DNA from: Caulobacterales bacterium
GTDB lineage: Bacteria > Pseudomonadota > Alphaproteobacteria > Caulobacterales > Caulobacteraceae
NCBI GenBank assembly: GCA_017302335.1
Contig: JAFLCT010000017.1
Span: 1-35,760, forward strand
DNA: 35,760 bases
Reading direction: 5' to 3'
Position 1 is the stretch's first letter. Every line of letters starts with the position of its first letter. The notes beneath the pieces are model-generated. The model was not told the DNA's origin. It ran no database searches and worked only from the letters and a program-made list of their open reading frames with translations. A program made the position numbers and the translations under genes. Below, piece by piece: positions 8,242 to 17,106 of this stretch.

Positions 8242-8667
8242 ATGCGGATCGCCCCAATCGCCCTGCCGCTGGCGCTGACCCTCGCGGCCTGTGCGCCCGC
8301 CGGAATCGCCGCGCTGCCGGGAAGCGGACAGGACACGACCCAGGTGACGGTGACCGCCACCTATCGCGAACGAATCCTCCTGACGCCCGGTCATGTGCTG
8401 AATGTGCGGCTCGAGGACGTCAGCCTGATGGACGCCCCGTCTCGCGTGATCGTCGAATCCAGCATGACCGTGGACGGTCGCGGGCCGCCCTACCGCGTGA
8501 CGTTCGCCGTTCCCCGATCCCAGATCCAGCCGCAGAACACCTATGTGGTGCGGGCCGAAATTCGGGACCCCGCCGGGCGTCTGCGCTTCACCACCGACAC
8601 CCATTACCCGGTCTTGACCCGAGGCGCGCCGACGTCGGCGGACATCGTGATGGTCGCGGGCGGCTGA
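8242..8667 (+). CDS. YbaY-like lipoprotein
   Basis: A 141-residue protein with a lipoprotein signal: hydrophobic leader and lipobox L-A-A-C with lipidated Cys17. The mature part has the YbaY/type III secretion pilotin-like beta domain ('VTVTATYRERILLTPGHVLNVRLEDVS'), which forms a small beta-sandwich. The precise role of YbaY is unknown. It likely resides in the periplasm, anchored to a membrane. The start ATG has GGAG about 8 nt upstream. It is divergent from coq4 and is followed after 3 nt by a ribbon-helix-helix gene. Confidence 0.82.
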   Translation: MRIAPIALPLALTLAACAPAGIAALPGSGQDTTQVTVTATYRERILLTPGHVLNVRLEDVSLMDAPSRVIVESSMTVDGRGPPYRVTFAVPRSQIQPQNTYVVRAEIRDPAGRLRFTTDTHYPVLTRGAPTSADIVMVAGG

Positions 8668-8670
8668 GGC

Positions 8671-8889
8671 GTGAGCGGCCTGGTCAAGCGTTCCGTCCTG
8701 CTCGCCGGCCACGCCACCTCGGTCGCCCTGGAGCCTGAATTCTGGGCCGTCCTGGATCGGATCGCCGAGGAGCGCGGCCTGACCAACGCGGGGCTGATGA
8801 AGGCGATCGACGCCGAACGCGGGCGTCGTCCGCTCGCCTCGGCCTGCCGCCTGCTGGCGCTGGATTGGAGCGCCCGCCAGCGTGATTGA
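8671..8889 (+). CDS. Ribbon-helix-helix domain protein
   Basis: A 72-residue protein that starts with GTG 3 nt after the stop of the YbaY-like gene. It opens 'KRSVLLAGHATSVALEPEFWAVL' and ends with 'LASACRLLALDW', the pattern of the RHH_4 family. The first strand ('SVLLAGHATSVALE') would enter the DNA major groove and helix A follows ('PEFWAVLDRIAEERG'). Members are presumed DNA binders, but targets are unknown. In many alphaproteobacteria such genes lie beside DUF4169 and fumC; here the transporter, coq4 and lipoprotein genes lie between. Confidence 0.85.
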   Translation: MSGLVKRSVLLAGHATSVALEPEFWAVLDRIAEERGLTNAGLMKAIDAERGRRPLASACRLLALDWSARQRD

Positions 8890-8941
8890 CGGATGGGCGA
8901 AACAGGCGCTTGCTGGTCTCCACCGTCCCGTGGAGAGCGTC

Positions 8942-9655
8942 ATGAACGACAATCGTCTGATCCCGGCCCTCGCCTTCGGGGGGCTTTTGGCTGTCGGCCT
9001 GATTGGGGGCGGCGCTCTGGTCGGCCAGGGCGTGGTCAACGCCCGCGCGGGCGACCGCACTGTCACCGTACGCGGCCTGTCGGAGCGTGAGGTCAAGGCC
9101 GACCTGGCCGTTCTGCCGCTGCGTTTCACCGCCTCGGGCGAGGTGCTGTCGGACGTTCAGGCGCGCATCGACGCCGACTTGGCGACCGTCCGAGCCTTCC
9201 TGACGGCCCAGGGCTATCCGGCGACGGCCGTCGACCTGGGTCGGCTGGAGGTCGCCGACACGCGCAGCCGCGAATACGGCAACCAGCAGGGTCCGCGCTT
9301 CATCCTGGCCCAGACCGTGATCGTGCGCACGACCGACGTCGCCCGCGTCCAGGCCACGACCCGCGCCCTGAACGACCTGGTGCGCCAGGGCGTGGTGCTT
9401 CAGGACTTCCAGGGTCCGTCCTACATCTTCACCAAGCTGAACGATGTCCGTCCCGCCATGATCGCCGAGGCCACGGCCGCCGCCCGCACCGGAGCCGAGC
9501 AGTTCGCCAAGGATTCCGGCAATCCGCTGGGACCGATCCGTCAGGCGACGCAAGGATCGTTCGAAATCCTGCCCCGCGACGGGTCGGGCGACGAGGCGGC
9601 CTCCATCGACAAGAAGGTCCGCGTCGTCGCCACCATCACCTACCGGCTCAAATAG
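8942..9655 (+). CDS. SIMPL-domain (DUF541) protein
   Basis: A 237-residue protein with an N-terminal membrane anchor or signal segment (residues about 7-30, Gly/Ala/Leu-rich). The SIMPL domain follows: 'RTVTVRGLSEREVKADLAVLPLRF' at its start and repeated beta-alpha units after that, ending 'VRVVATITYRLK'. Bacterial SIMPL proteins are periplasmic or membrane attached and poorly understood; some are linked to oxidative stress. The frame extends upstream to a GTG at 8882, but the ATG at 8942 is preferred because GGAGAG lies about 5 nt before it and the hydrophobic leader then falls at the N-terminus. Confidence 0.85.
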   Translation: MNDNRLIPALAFGGLLAVGLIGGGALVGQGVVNARAGDRTVTVRGLSEREVKADLAVLPLRFTASGEVLSDVQARIDADLATVRAFLTAQGYPATAVDLGRLEVADTRSREYGNQQGPRFILAQTVIVRTTDVARVQATTRALNDLVRQGVVLQDFQGPSYIFTKLNDVRPAMIAEATAAARTGAEQFAKDSGNPLGPIRQATQGSFEILPRDGSGDEAASIDKKVRVVATITYRLK

Positions 9656-9673
9656 CCGGGGCGACCCGCGATC

Positions 9674-10024
9674 TCAGGACGGCGGCGGCAGGCGGTCGCG
9701 GATCTCGCCCATGCGGGCGTACATCAGGAACATCAGCAGCCACATCTCGCAGATGAACCGCCAGAAGACCAGGTAGACGACCCCGATGATCGGCGCGAGG
9801 ATGAACATCAACGCGCCCCCGCCGCCGCCCGAGCCGCCCATCATCGCCCCCATCAGCCCGCCGCCGAACATGGCCAGGACGGTGAAGATCAGGATGGCGA
9901 ACAGGCCGATGTAATAGATGATCTTGATCAGCGCGCTGCCGATCATGTGATCGAAACCCCAGAACCGTTTCACCAGATCCTGGAAACCGTTGGCGGCCCC
10001 GCCATTGGTGTTCTGCATCGTCAT
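9674..10024 (-). CDS. DUF4282 membrane protein
   Basis: A 116-residue protein with a short soluble start ending in 'LVKRFWGFDHMIGSALIKIIYYIG', typical of DUF4282. A transmembrane hairpin follows, split by a glycine-rich stretch ('MGGSGGGGGA'), and then 'FWRFICEMWLLMF'. The function is unknown. The open frame continues upstream, but the ATG at 10024 is chosen because GGGAGGG lies about 8 nt before it and the conserved region then begins near residue 15. It is divergent from uvrD and converges with the SIMPL gene. Confidence 0.8.
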   Translation of the reverse strand: MTMQNTNGGAANGFQDLVKRFWGFDHMIGSALIKIIYYIGLFAILIFTVLAMFGGGLMGAMMGGSGGGGGALMFILAPIIGVVYLVFWRFICEMWLLMFLMYARMGEIRDRLPPPS

Positions 10025-10148
10025 TGTCGCCCTCCCTGGCGCCCACGGGCGGATCGCCCGCAGGTCACGCTGGCGGGCGTCGCGAAGGTTGTAAAGAACG
10101 ACGTTTTCACAAAGCCGTTGTAGCGACGACGGCCGAAGCGCCGCATAA

Positions 10149-10163
10149 GAACGGCTGGAGAAC
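10149..10163 (+). promoter_or_regulatory. Candidate LexA (SOS) box upstream of uvrD
   Basis: The sequence GAAC-N7-GAAC reads GTTC-N7-GTTC on the opposite strand, a perfect match to the alphaproteobacterial LexA consensus. It ends 9 nt before the uvrD GTG start and overlaps the ribosome-binding region (GGAG). LexA bound here would block transcription of uvrD until DNA damage. The consensus and the SOS control of uvrD are established in relatives; binding here is inferred. Confidence 0.72.
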
Positions 10164-10172
10164 ACAGACGCC

Positions 10173-12497
10173 GTGAACGACCTGCCCGCCCCGCGCATTT
10201 CCGACCTCGCCCGCGCCCGCCCGTCCGGCGACGGCGACTATCTGGCCGGGCTGAATCCCGAGCAGCGCGAAGCCGTCGAAACGACCGAAGGTCCCGTCCT
10301 GGTCCTGGCCGGCGCGGGCACCGGCAAGACCCGGGTCCTGACCACCCGCCTGGCCCACATTCTGGCCACCGGCCGGGCCAGGCCGTGGGAGTTGCTGGCC
10401 GTCACCTTCACCAACAAGGCCGCGCGCGAGATGCGCGAGCGGATCACCCATCTGATCGGTCCCTCGGCCGAGGGGCTGCGCTGGCTGGGCACCTTCCACT
10501 CGATCGCAGCCCAGATCCTGCGCCGCCACGCCGAACTGGTGGGGCTGAAGTCCAGCTTCACCATCCTGGACACGGACGATCAGGAACGGCTGCTGAAACA
10601 GCTCCTGGAAGCGGCGAACATCGACACCAAGCGCTGGACGCCGCGCTCGCTGGCCGGTCTGGTCGATCACTGGAAGAACCGCGGCTGGACGCCCGAGAAA
10701 CTGCCGCCAGGCGAGGATTTCGCTAACGGCAAGGGCCAGAGCCTGTACGCCGCCTATCAGGCCCGCCTGCGCACCCTGAACGCCTGCGACTTCGGCGACC
10801 TGCTGCTACACAACCTTACGATTTTATCGCAACACGCCGATATAGCGGACGAATATCGTCGGAAATTTCGCTACATCCTGGTCGACGAATATCAGGACAC
10901 CAACGTCGCCCAATATCTGTGGCTGCGCCTGCTGACCTCATCCACCGGCAATGTCTGCTGTGTCGGCGACGACGACCAGTCGATCTATGGCTGGCGCGGG
11001 GCCGAGGTGGACAACATCCTGCGCTTCGAACGCGACTTTCCCGGCGCCAAGGTCATCCGGCTGGAACGCAACTATCGCTCGACCGAACACATCCTGGCCG
11101 CCGCCTCGGGCCTGATCAGCGCCAACCGCGGCCGTCTGGGCAAGACGCTGTGGACCGAGGCCCAGGGCGGCGAAAAGGTCCGGGTGCGCGGCGTCTGGGA
11201 TGGCGAGGCCGAGGCCCGACTGATCGGCGACGAGATCGAGACCGCGCGCCGATCCGGCATGAACTACAAGGACATGGCGGTTCTTGTTCGCGCGTCGTTT
11301 CAGATGCGGGCGTTCGAGGAACGGTTCCTGATGCTGGCGGTGCCCTATACGGTCATCGGCGGGCCGCGCTTCTTCGAACGGGCCGAGATCCGCGACGCCC
11401 ACGCCTATCTGCGCCTGATCCAGTCGGAAGACGACGACCTGGCCTTCGAACGCATCGTCAACGTGCCCAAGCGCGGCGTCGGCGACACCAGCGTGCAGAA
11501 GATCCTTCACATCGCCCGCGCCCAGGGCGTCTCGGCCATGACGGCAGTGCGCGAACTGCTGGGTTCCGACGAGCTTCAGGCCCGCACCCGCACCGCCCTG
11601 TCCAACTTCGTGCGCGATCTCGACCGCTGGCGCGACCTGGCGGCGGACACGCGCCACTGGACCCTGATGGAGACGGTGCTGGAGGAGAGCGGCTACACCG
11701 ATATGCAGAAGGCCGACCGGACCAGCGGCCAGACGCGTCTCGACAACCTCAAGGAGCTGGTCCAGTCGATGCAGGCGTTCGAGACGCTGCAAGCCTATCT
11801 GGAGCACGTCTCCCTGGTCATGGATCTCGACCGCGGCGAGGCCGGGGCGGATTCGGTGCAGATCATGACCCTGCACGGCGCCAAGGGGCTGGAGTTCCCG
11901 CTGGTCTTCCTGCCCGGCTGGGAGGAAGGCGTCTTTCCGTCTCAGCGCAGCATCGACGAGAAGGGCGAAAAGGGCCTGGAGGAGGAACGCCGCCTGGCCT
12001 ATGTCGGCGTCACCCGCGCCCGCGTCGACGCCCGCATCAGCTTCGCCGCCAACCGCCTGGTCTACGGCCGCTGGACCGCCCAGCTTCCCAGCCGTTTCGT
12101 CGATGAACTGCCCATCGCCAATGTCGAGGCGCAGTCCGACACCGGCTACTACGGCGCCTCGACGGGGCTGAAAGAGGCCAAGTCCCGCTGGGATGCCGCC
12201 CCCAGCTTCGGCGCCGGCTATTCCTCACCCGGCTGGAAACGCGCCCAGGAACAGGTGCGCGCCTCGACCCAGACCCCGCGCGACCGCCTGGCCCGCAACG
12301 CCGTCATCGAGGGCGAAGGCCGTCTGATCGCCACCGCCGATCCCTCGGCGGGCGGCGCATGGTCCCGCGGCGATCGGGTCTTTCATCAGAAATTCGGCTA
12401 CGGTCAGGTTCGCGCCGTCGAAGGCAACAAGCTGGTCGTCGCCTTCGACAAGGCGGGCGAGAAGAAGGTGATCGACACCTTCGTGGAGAAGGCGTGA
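10173..12497 (+). CDS. uvrD: UvrD/PcrA-type DNA helicase II
   Basis: A 774-residue superfamily 1A helicase. Walker A is 'AGAGTGKTR' (46-54), motif II is 'DEYQDTN' (238-244), followed by 'GDDDQSIYGWRGA' (motif III) and 'LERNYRST' (motif IV). 'TLHGAKGLEF' (motif V) and 'VGVTRAR' (motif VI) come later. UvrD unwinds 3'-5' in nucleotide-excision and mismatch repair and removes RecA from DNA. The C-terminal ~60 residues hold the 'DRVFHQKFGYGQV' module typical of UvrD/PcrA, which binds RNA polymerase. The start is GTG. A LexA box immediately upstream suggests SOS induction. It ends 2 bp before the convergent LtrA-family gene. Confidence 0.96.
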   Translation: MNDLPAPRISDLARARPSGDGDYLAGLNPEQREAVETTEGPVLVLAGAGTGKTRVLTTRLAHILATGRARPWELLAVTFTNKAAREMRERITHLIGPSAEGLRWLGTFHSIAAQILRRHAELVGLKSSFTILDTDDQERLLKQLLEAANIDTKRWTPRSLAGLVDHWKNRGWTPEKLPPGEDFANGKGQSLYAAYQARLRTLNACDFGDLLLHNLTILSQHADIADEYRRKFRYILVDEYQDTNVAQYLWLRLLTSSTGNVCCVGDDDQSIYGWRGAEVDNILRFERDFPGAKVIRLERNYRSTEHILAAASGLISANRGRLGKTLWTEAQGGEKVRVRGVWDGEAEARLIGDEIETARRSGMNYKDMAVLVRASFQMRAFEERFLMLAVPYTVIGGPRFFERAEIRDAHAYLRLIQSEDDDLAFERIVNVPKRGVGDTSVQKILHIARAQGVSAMTAVRELLGSDELQARTRTALSNFVRDLDRWRDLAADTRHWTLMETVLEESGYTDMQKADRTSGQTRLDNLKELVQSMQAFETLQAYLEHVSLVMDLDRGEAGADSVQIMTLHGAKGLEFPLVFLPGWEEGVFPSQRSIDEKGEKGLEEERRLAYVGVTRARVDARISFAANRLVYGRWTAQLPSRFVDELPIANVEAQSDTGYYGASTGLKEAKSRWDAAPSFGAGYSSPGWKRAQEQVRASTQTPRDRLARNAVIEGEGRLIATADPSAGGAWSRGDRVFHQKFGYGQVRAVEGNKLVVAFDKAGEKKVIDTFVEKA

Positions 12498-12499
12498 GA

Positions 12500-13651
12500 T
12501 CAGCGCGCCCGATACGCCAGCGTCTCCCAGGCTCCGACCGCCAACAGAATGATCGTCGTCGCCCAACTGAGCGTCAACGGCGTCATCTGCGGCGACAGCG
12601 GCCATAGCAGGGCCAGGGCCGCCACCCCGACCAGGCGCGGCCGCATCCAGCGCCCCCAAACGGCCAGGCCGCCCAGGCAGGTGGAGATCAGGAACAGTAT
12701 CGGCCCGCCGATCAGGGTCAGGGCCGTCGCCGTCGCCACATGGCCCTCGGGGTGGGCGATCACCAGCTCGTCGCTGACCGCCACCACGATGATCGCGGCC
12801 ACGACCAGCAGCGGCGCATAGGTATAGGCCCGCCGCGCCAGACGGCCCGGATCGTCCGATCCATGGATCGCCTCGGACCCCGCCTCGTGCGCCCGGCTGA
12901 AATACAGTCGCCACATGGCGATGGTCGACAGCACCGCCGACACGAAGGCCAGGATCACCGGCGCGGTCCAGGTCAGGCCCGCGAAGGTCGCCCCCGTGAT
13001 CAACAGGGTCTCGCCCAGACAGATGATGACGAACAGGCCGACCCGCTCGGCCAGATGCGCCCCCTCGACCGACCAGTCCGAGGTGCGCGACCGCCCCAGG
13101 CCCGGCACGTAGAAGAAGAGGATCGGACCCAGGTATTCGACGGCCAGGGCGACCGCCCACATCCCCAGCCGCTGTTCCGGCGAGACCAGACCGCCCCAGA
13201 TCCAGAACACCGCCGAAACGCCCAACCACACGGCGATGCGCACGAAGTTGGCGAACAGCGCCTGATCGCCGCGAACCGCCCACAACACGAACAGGCTTCG
13301 TCCGACCTGGATGAAGGCGAAGGCCGCGCCGAAGGCCAGGCCCCGATCCTCGAAGGCCCGCGGCAGGGCCGCCGACATCACCAGCCCCGCCCCCATCAGC
13401 ACGAACAGCGCCGCCTGGACCGCTCCACGATCCGGGTCCAGCCAGTTGGTGACCCAACTGGTGAACACCCACGCCCACCAGACCGCCATCAGCAGCATGG
13501 CCGACTGCAACGCGCCCAGCCAGGTCAGATGCTCCAGCAAGCCATGGCTGATCTGGGTGATGGCGAAGACGAAAACGAGATCGAAGAACAGTTCGACGAA
13601 GCCGACGCGCGCATGGCCGCCATCCCGTTTTCTCAGCAGGTTTCCGGTCAT
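12500..13651 (-). CDS. LtrA-family (low-temperature requirement A) membrane protein
   Basis: A 383-residue polytopic membrane protein. It has the LtrA hallmark 'VGFVELFFDLVFVFAITQISH' near the N-terminus, 'LLMAVWWAWVFTSWVTNWLDP' and 'ERVGLFVIICLGETLLITG'. LtrA was first linked to growth of Listeria at low temperature; the biochemical function is unknown. The open frame extends upstream, but the ATG at 13651 is preferred because AAGGGA lies about 6 nt before it and the family's N-terminal 'R....R.V..vELFFDLVfVFA' then starts near residue 9. It is divergent from the O-antigen-ligase-like gene, with only about 50 bp between starts. Confidence 0.9.
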   Translation of the reverse strand: MTGNLLRKRDGGHARVGFVELFFDLVFVFAITQISHGLLEHLTWLGALQSAMLLMAVWWAWVFTSWVTNWLDPDRGAVQAALFVLMGAGLVMSAALPRAFEDRGLAFGAAFAFIQVGRSLFVLWAVRGDQALFANFVRIAVWLGVSAVFWIWGGLVSPEQRLGMWAVALAVEYLGPILFFYVPGLGRSRTSDWSVEGAHLAERVGLFVIICLGETLLITGATFAGLTWTAPVILAFVSAVLSTIAMWRLYFSRAHEAGSEAIHGSDDPGRLARRAYTYAPLLVVAAIIVVAVSDELVIAHPEGHVATATALTLIGGPILFLISTCLGGLAVWGRWMRPRLVGVAALALLWPLSPQMTPLTLSWATTIILLAVGAWETLAYRAR

Positions 13652-13703
13652 GCGCGTCCCTTGATCCCCCAACCCTTCGTTAAGGTTGCCAGCCGACCCT
13701 GCG

Positions 13704-15053
13704 ATGGTGCGCGAGTCTCGTCCAGAGCCTGAACTGATCCAGCCCGATCCGCCCCTGTGGGAGCGGGCGGCGGTCATGATCGTGGTCATCATGCTGACCG
13801 GCGCCCTGATCGGACCGGTGTTCGCGCCGACACAGGAGGAGACGCCGGCCCTGCGGCTGGTCTGGTTGCCGATCTACGGCCTGATCGCCGGACTGATCAC
13901 CTTGCGGTTCGACAAGGTGGCGCGGGCCTGGCCGGCGTGGATCGCCCTATTGGCGCTGGTCGCCCTGGCCTATGCGTCGAAATACTGGTCCATCGACCCG
14001 GCGACGACCGGTCGACGGGTCATCGCCATGGCCATCACCGGCGCCTTCGCCGTCTATCTCGGGGCCAGATTCGGCGCGGCCGCCTTGCCCCGGCTGCTGA
14101 CTCACGCCGCCTTGGTGATGGCCGTCGGCAGCCTGGTCATGGTTTTCGCCTTCCCGGCCATCGGCGTGCATCACGACGTCAACGCCGGCCTGTGGCGCGG
14201 CCTGTGGTACGAGAAGAACCAGATGGGCATCGTCATGGTGGCCGGGGCCATCGCGGCGGCCGCGACCCTGGCTTCGAGCGATCCGCGCCGTCTGCTCCCT
14301 TTCGTGACCCTGGCCCTGACGACCCTGTTGGTGCTGGCGACCCAGTCCAAGACCTCGCTGCTGTGCCTGATGCTGGGCGTCGGCGTCGTCGGGGGGCTGT
14401 GGACCCTCAGAAAGGGCGGCGCGGCCTTCGCCGTGGTCATGGTCTGGCTGGGCGTGGTCGTCGCGGCCTTCGCGACCTGGGCCTGGTCCACGCATTCGGT
14501 CGAGATCCTGGAGGCTCTGGGCAAGGACCCGTCCCTGACCGGCCGCACCAACATCTGGGCCAGCCTGATGCGCCGCGTCGGCGAACGGCCCTGGACCGGC
14601 TACGGCTACAACGCCTTCTGGGGGCGGGAGTCCGTGCCCGCCGCCTTCGTGCGGCAAGAGACGGGCTGGACCGTGCCTTCGGCCCACAACGGCTGGATCG
14701 ACGTGCTGGTGCAACTGGGTTGGCCCGGCGCGATCCTGGTCGGGACCCTGACAGCCCTGACCGTGCTGATCACCCTGCTGCGGGTCGGCGCGGCCGGCGC
14801 GCGCGAGGGCTATTGGGCGCTGGGGTATTTCACCGCCTTCTTCCTGCTGAGCCTGTCCGAAAGCATCCTGCTCAGCCACCAGAACCTGCCCTGGGTCCTG
14901 TTCCTGGCCATGCTGACCCGTGCGGTCATGCCGAACCCGGCGCCGGTTCGCGCGACCCTTGCCCCGCGCTCCACAGGGGCCTACCTGACCGGCTCCCGAA
15001 TCGCCGCACAGTACGCCCATGGCCCAGTCCGCCGCCCCTTCCCTGTTCGATGA
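13704..15053 (+). CDS. O-antigen ligase/Wzy-like polysaccharide membrane protein
   Basis: A 449-residue protein with about ten transmembrane segments and a large periplasmic loop near the C-terminal third. That loop carries 'LTGRTNIWASLM', 'GYGYNAFWG' and 'PSAHNGWIDVLVQLGW', the motif set of the O-antigen ligase-like (Wzy_C) domain found in ExoQ-like polymerases. Such proteins join sugar repeat units onto a lipid carrier. No glycosyltransferases lie nearby, so the polymer is unknown. The start is uncertain: ATG 13704 is used, while TTG 13686 and GTG 13707 are in frame and none has a convincing ribosome site. The end overlaps the start of parE by 35 bp. Confidence 0.8.
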   Translation: MVRESRPEPELIQPDPPLWERAAVMIVVIMLTGALIGPVFAPTQEETPALRLVWLPIYGLIAGLITLRFDKVARAWPAWIALLALVALAYASKYWSIDPATTGRRVIAMAITGAFAVYLGARFGAAALPRLLTHAALVMAVGSLVMVFAFPAIGVHHDVNAGLWRGLWYEKNQMGIVMVAGAIAAAATLASSDPRRLLPFVTLALTTLLVLATQSKTSLLCLMLGVGVVGGLWTLRKGGAAFAVVMVWLGVVVAAFATWAWSTHSVEILEALGKDPSLTGRTNIWASLMRRVGERPWTGYGYNAFWGRESVPAAFVRQETGWTVPSAHNGWIDVLVQLGWPGAILVGTLTALTVLITLLRVGAAGAREGYWALGYFTAFFLLSLSESILLSHQNLPWVLFLAMLTRAVMPNPAPVRATLAPRSTGAYLTGSRIAAQYAHGPVRRPFPVR

Positions 15054-17097
15054 CCTGCCGGATGACCCCGCCAAGCCCGCGTCCGCGCCGGTAGTCGTCG
15101 CGGCCCCCGTCGCCCCCGCGCCCCGCGCCCCGGCGGAACCGACGCCGCCTTCCGCCCCGGCGCCGTCCGGCGGCTATTCGGCCAGCTCCATCGAGGTGCT
15201 GGAAGGTCTCGAACCCGTCCGCAAACGTCCCGGTATGTACATCGGCGGCACGGACGAACGCGCCCTGCACCACCTGTTCGCCGAGGTGCTGGACAACGCC
15301 ATGGACGAGGCCGTCGCCCGCCATGCGAAAGTGATCACCGTCGATTTGTGCGCCGAGGGCTTCCTGTCCGTGCGCGACGACGGACGCGGCATCCCGGTCG
15401 ATCCGCACCCCAAACATCCGGGCAAGTCGGCGCTGGAAGTCGTCATGACCGTGCTGCACTCGGGCGGCAAATTCTCGGGCAAGGCCTATGAGACCTCAGG
15501 CGGCCTGCACGGCGTCGGCGTCTCGGTCGTCAACGCCCTGGCCGAGCGGCTGGACGTCACGGTCTGGCGCGACGGCCACGAATGGCGCCAGTCCTTCAGT
15601 CGCGGTCAGGTTCTGGGTCCGATCCAGCAGGTCGGCCCGTCCAAGAAGCGCGGCACCCTGATCCGTTTCCGCCCGGACGAGGACATTTTCGGCCATGGCG
15701 CGGCCTTCAAGCCCGCGCGTCTGTTCCGCATGGCGCGCTCCAAGGCCTATCTGTTCCGCGGCGTCGAAATCCGCTGGACCTGCGCCGCCGAACGCATCAC
15801 CGACCACACGCCGCCAGAGGCCGTCTTCCACTTCCCCAACGGCCTGGCCGACGCCCTGGCCGAACGCATCGGCGCGATGGAGACCGTCACCCCCACCTTC
15901 GCCGGACGCATGGAGAAGAAGGGCGAGGCGGGCGCCGTCGAATGGGCCGTCACCTGGTCCCCCATCGGCTTCGGAGAAGCGGACGGCTTCGTCCAGTCCT
16001 ATTGCAACACCGTCTCCACGCCCGACGGCGGCACGCACGAGGCCGGTTTCCGCGCCGCCCTGGTCAAGGGGCTGAAGGCCTATGGCGAACTGGCGGGCGA
16101 GAAGCGCGCGGGCGTCATCACGGCCGAGGACGTCATCGCCAACGCCGGCGCCCTGATCAGCGTCTTCATCCGCAATCCCGAATTCCAGGGCCAGACCAAG
16201 GACCGCCTGTCCTCGCCCGAGGGCGCGCGCCTGGTCGAACAGTTGCTGCGCGACCCGCTGGACCACTGGCTGACCGAAAGCCCGAAACAGGCCAACACCC
16301 TGCTCGGCTTCGTCATCGACCGCGCCGAGGACCGCCTGCGCCGTCGCAAGGACAAGGAGGTCCAGCGCGCCGCCGCCACCCGCAAACTGCGCCTGCCCGG
16401 CAAGTTGTCGGACTGTTCGCGCCAGGCCGCCGAAGGCACCGAACTGTTCATCGTCGAGGGCGACTCGGCGGGCGGCTCGGCCAAACAGGCGCGCGATCGC
16501 GTCACCCAGGCCATCCTGCCCCTGCGCGGCAAGATCCTGAACGTCGCCTCGGCCACGGCGGACAAGCTGCGCGCCAATGTCGAGCTGTCGGACCTGACCC
16601 TGGCCTTGGGCGTGCAACAGGGAAGCCGTTTCAACATCGACGACCTGCGCTACGAGCGGATCGTCATCATGACCGACGCCGACGTCGACGGCGCCCACAT
16701 CGCCGCCCTCTTGATCACCTTCTTCTATCGCGCCATGCCCGAGGTGATCCGTCAGGGCCGCCTGTTCATGGCCCTGCCCCCGCTCTACCGCATCTCGGCC
16801 GGTCCCTTGTCGGAATACGCCCGCGACGACGCGCACCGCGACGAGCTTCTGGCCACGGTGTTCAAGGGCAAGAAGACCGAGATCGGCCGCTTCAAGGGTC
16901 TGGGCGAGATGATGGCCTCCCAGCTCAAGGAGACCACCATGGACCCGAAGAAGCGCACCCTGGCGCGGGTCACCGTTCCCGACGCCGAGACCGAGATCGA
17001 GGACCTGGTCGAACGCCTGATGGGCAAGCGCGCCGAGGCCCGCTTCCAGTTCATCCAGGACAACGCCCGATTCGCCATGGCGGAACTCGACGTATAG
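15019..17097 (+). CDS. parE: DNA topoisomerase IV subunit B
   Basis: ParE is the ATPase subunit of topoisomerase IV, which unlinks daughter chromosomes. The 692-residue protein has a disordered Pro/Ala-rich N-terminal extension of about 55 residues. The GHKL ATPase domain follows ('EVLDNAMDEAV', 'DDGRGIPVD', 'GLHGVGVSVVNAL'), then the transducer, and the TOPRIM motifs 'EGDSAGGSA' (480-488) and 'DADVDGAH'. The C-terminal 'KGLGEMM' region contacts ParA/ParC. The domain layout and short insertion pattern fit ParE rather than GyrB. The N-terminal extension is typical of Caulobacter-like ParE. Its first 35 bases overlap the preceding gene. Confidence 0.95.
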   Translation: MAQSAAPSLFDDLPDDPAKPASAPVVVAAPVAPAPRAPAEPTPPSAPAPSGGYSASSIEVLEGLEPVRKRPGMYIGGTDERALHHLFAEVLDNAMDEAVARHAKVITVDLCAEGFLSVRDDGRGIPVDPHPKHPGKSALEVVMTVLHSGGKFSGKAYETSGGLHGVGVSVVNALAERLDVTVWRDGHEWRQSFSRGQVLGPIQQVGPSKKRGTLIRFRPDEDIFGHGAAFKPARLFRMARSKAYLFRGVEIRWTCAAERITDHTPPEAVFHFPNGLADALAERIGAMETVTPTFAGRMEKKGEAGAVEWAVTWSPIGFGEADGFVQSYCNTVSTPDGGTHEAGFRAALVKGLKAYGELAGEKRAGVITAEDVIANAGALISVFIRNPEFQGQTKDRLSSPEGARLVEQLLRDPLDHWLTESPKQANTLLGFVIDRAEDRLRRRKDKEVQRAAATRKLRLPGKLSDCSRQAAEGTELFIVEGDSAGGSAKQARDRVTQAILPLRGKILNVASATADKLRANVELSDLTLALGVQQGSRFNIDDLRYERIVIMTDADVDGAHIAALLITFFYRAMPEVIRQGRLFMALPPLYRISAGPLSEYARDDAHRDELLATVFKGKKTEIGRFKGLGEMMASQLKETTMDPKKRTLARVTVPDAETEIEDLVERLMGKRAEARFQFIQDNARFAMAELDV

Positions 17098-17106
17098 GCG
17101 TAATTT

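Noticed and set aside
8882-8941. Earlier GTG start for the SIMPL-domain gene
   Set aside because: It overlaps the end of the ribbon-helix-helix gene and lacks a ribosome site, while ATG 8942 has GGAGAG and places the membrane segment at the N-terminus.
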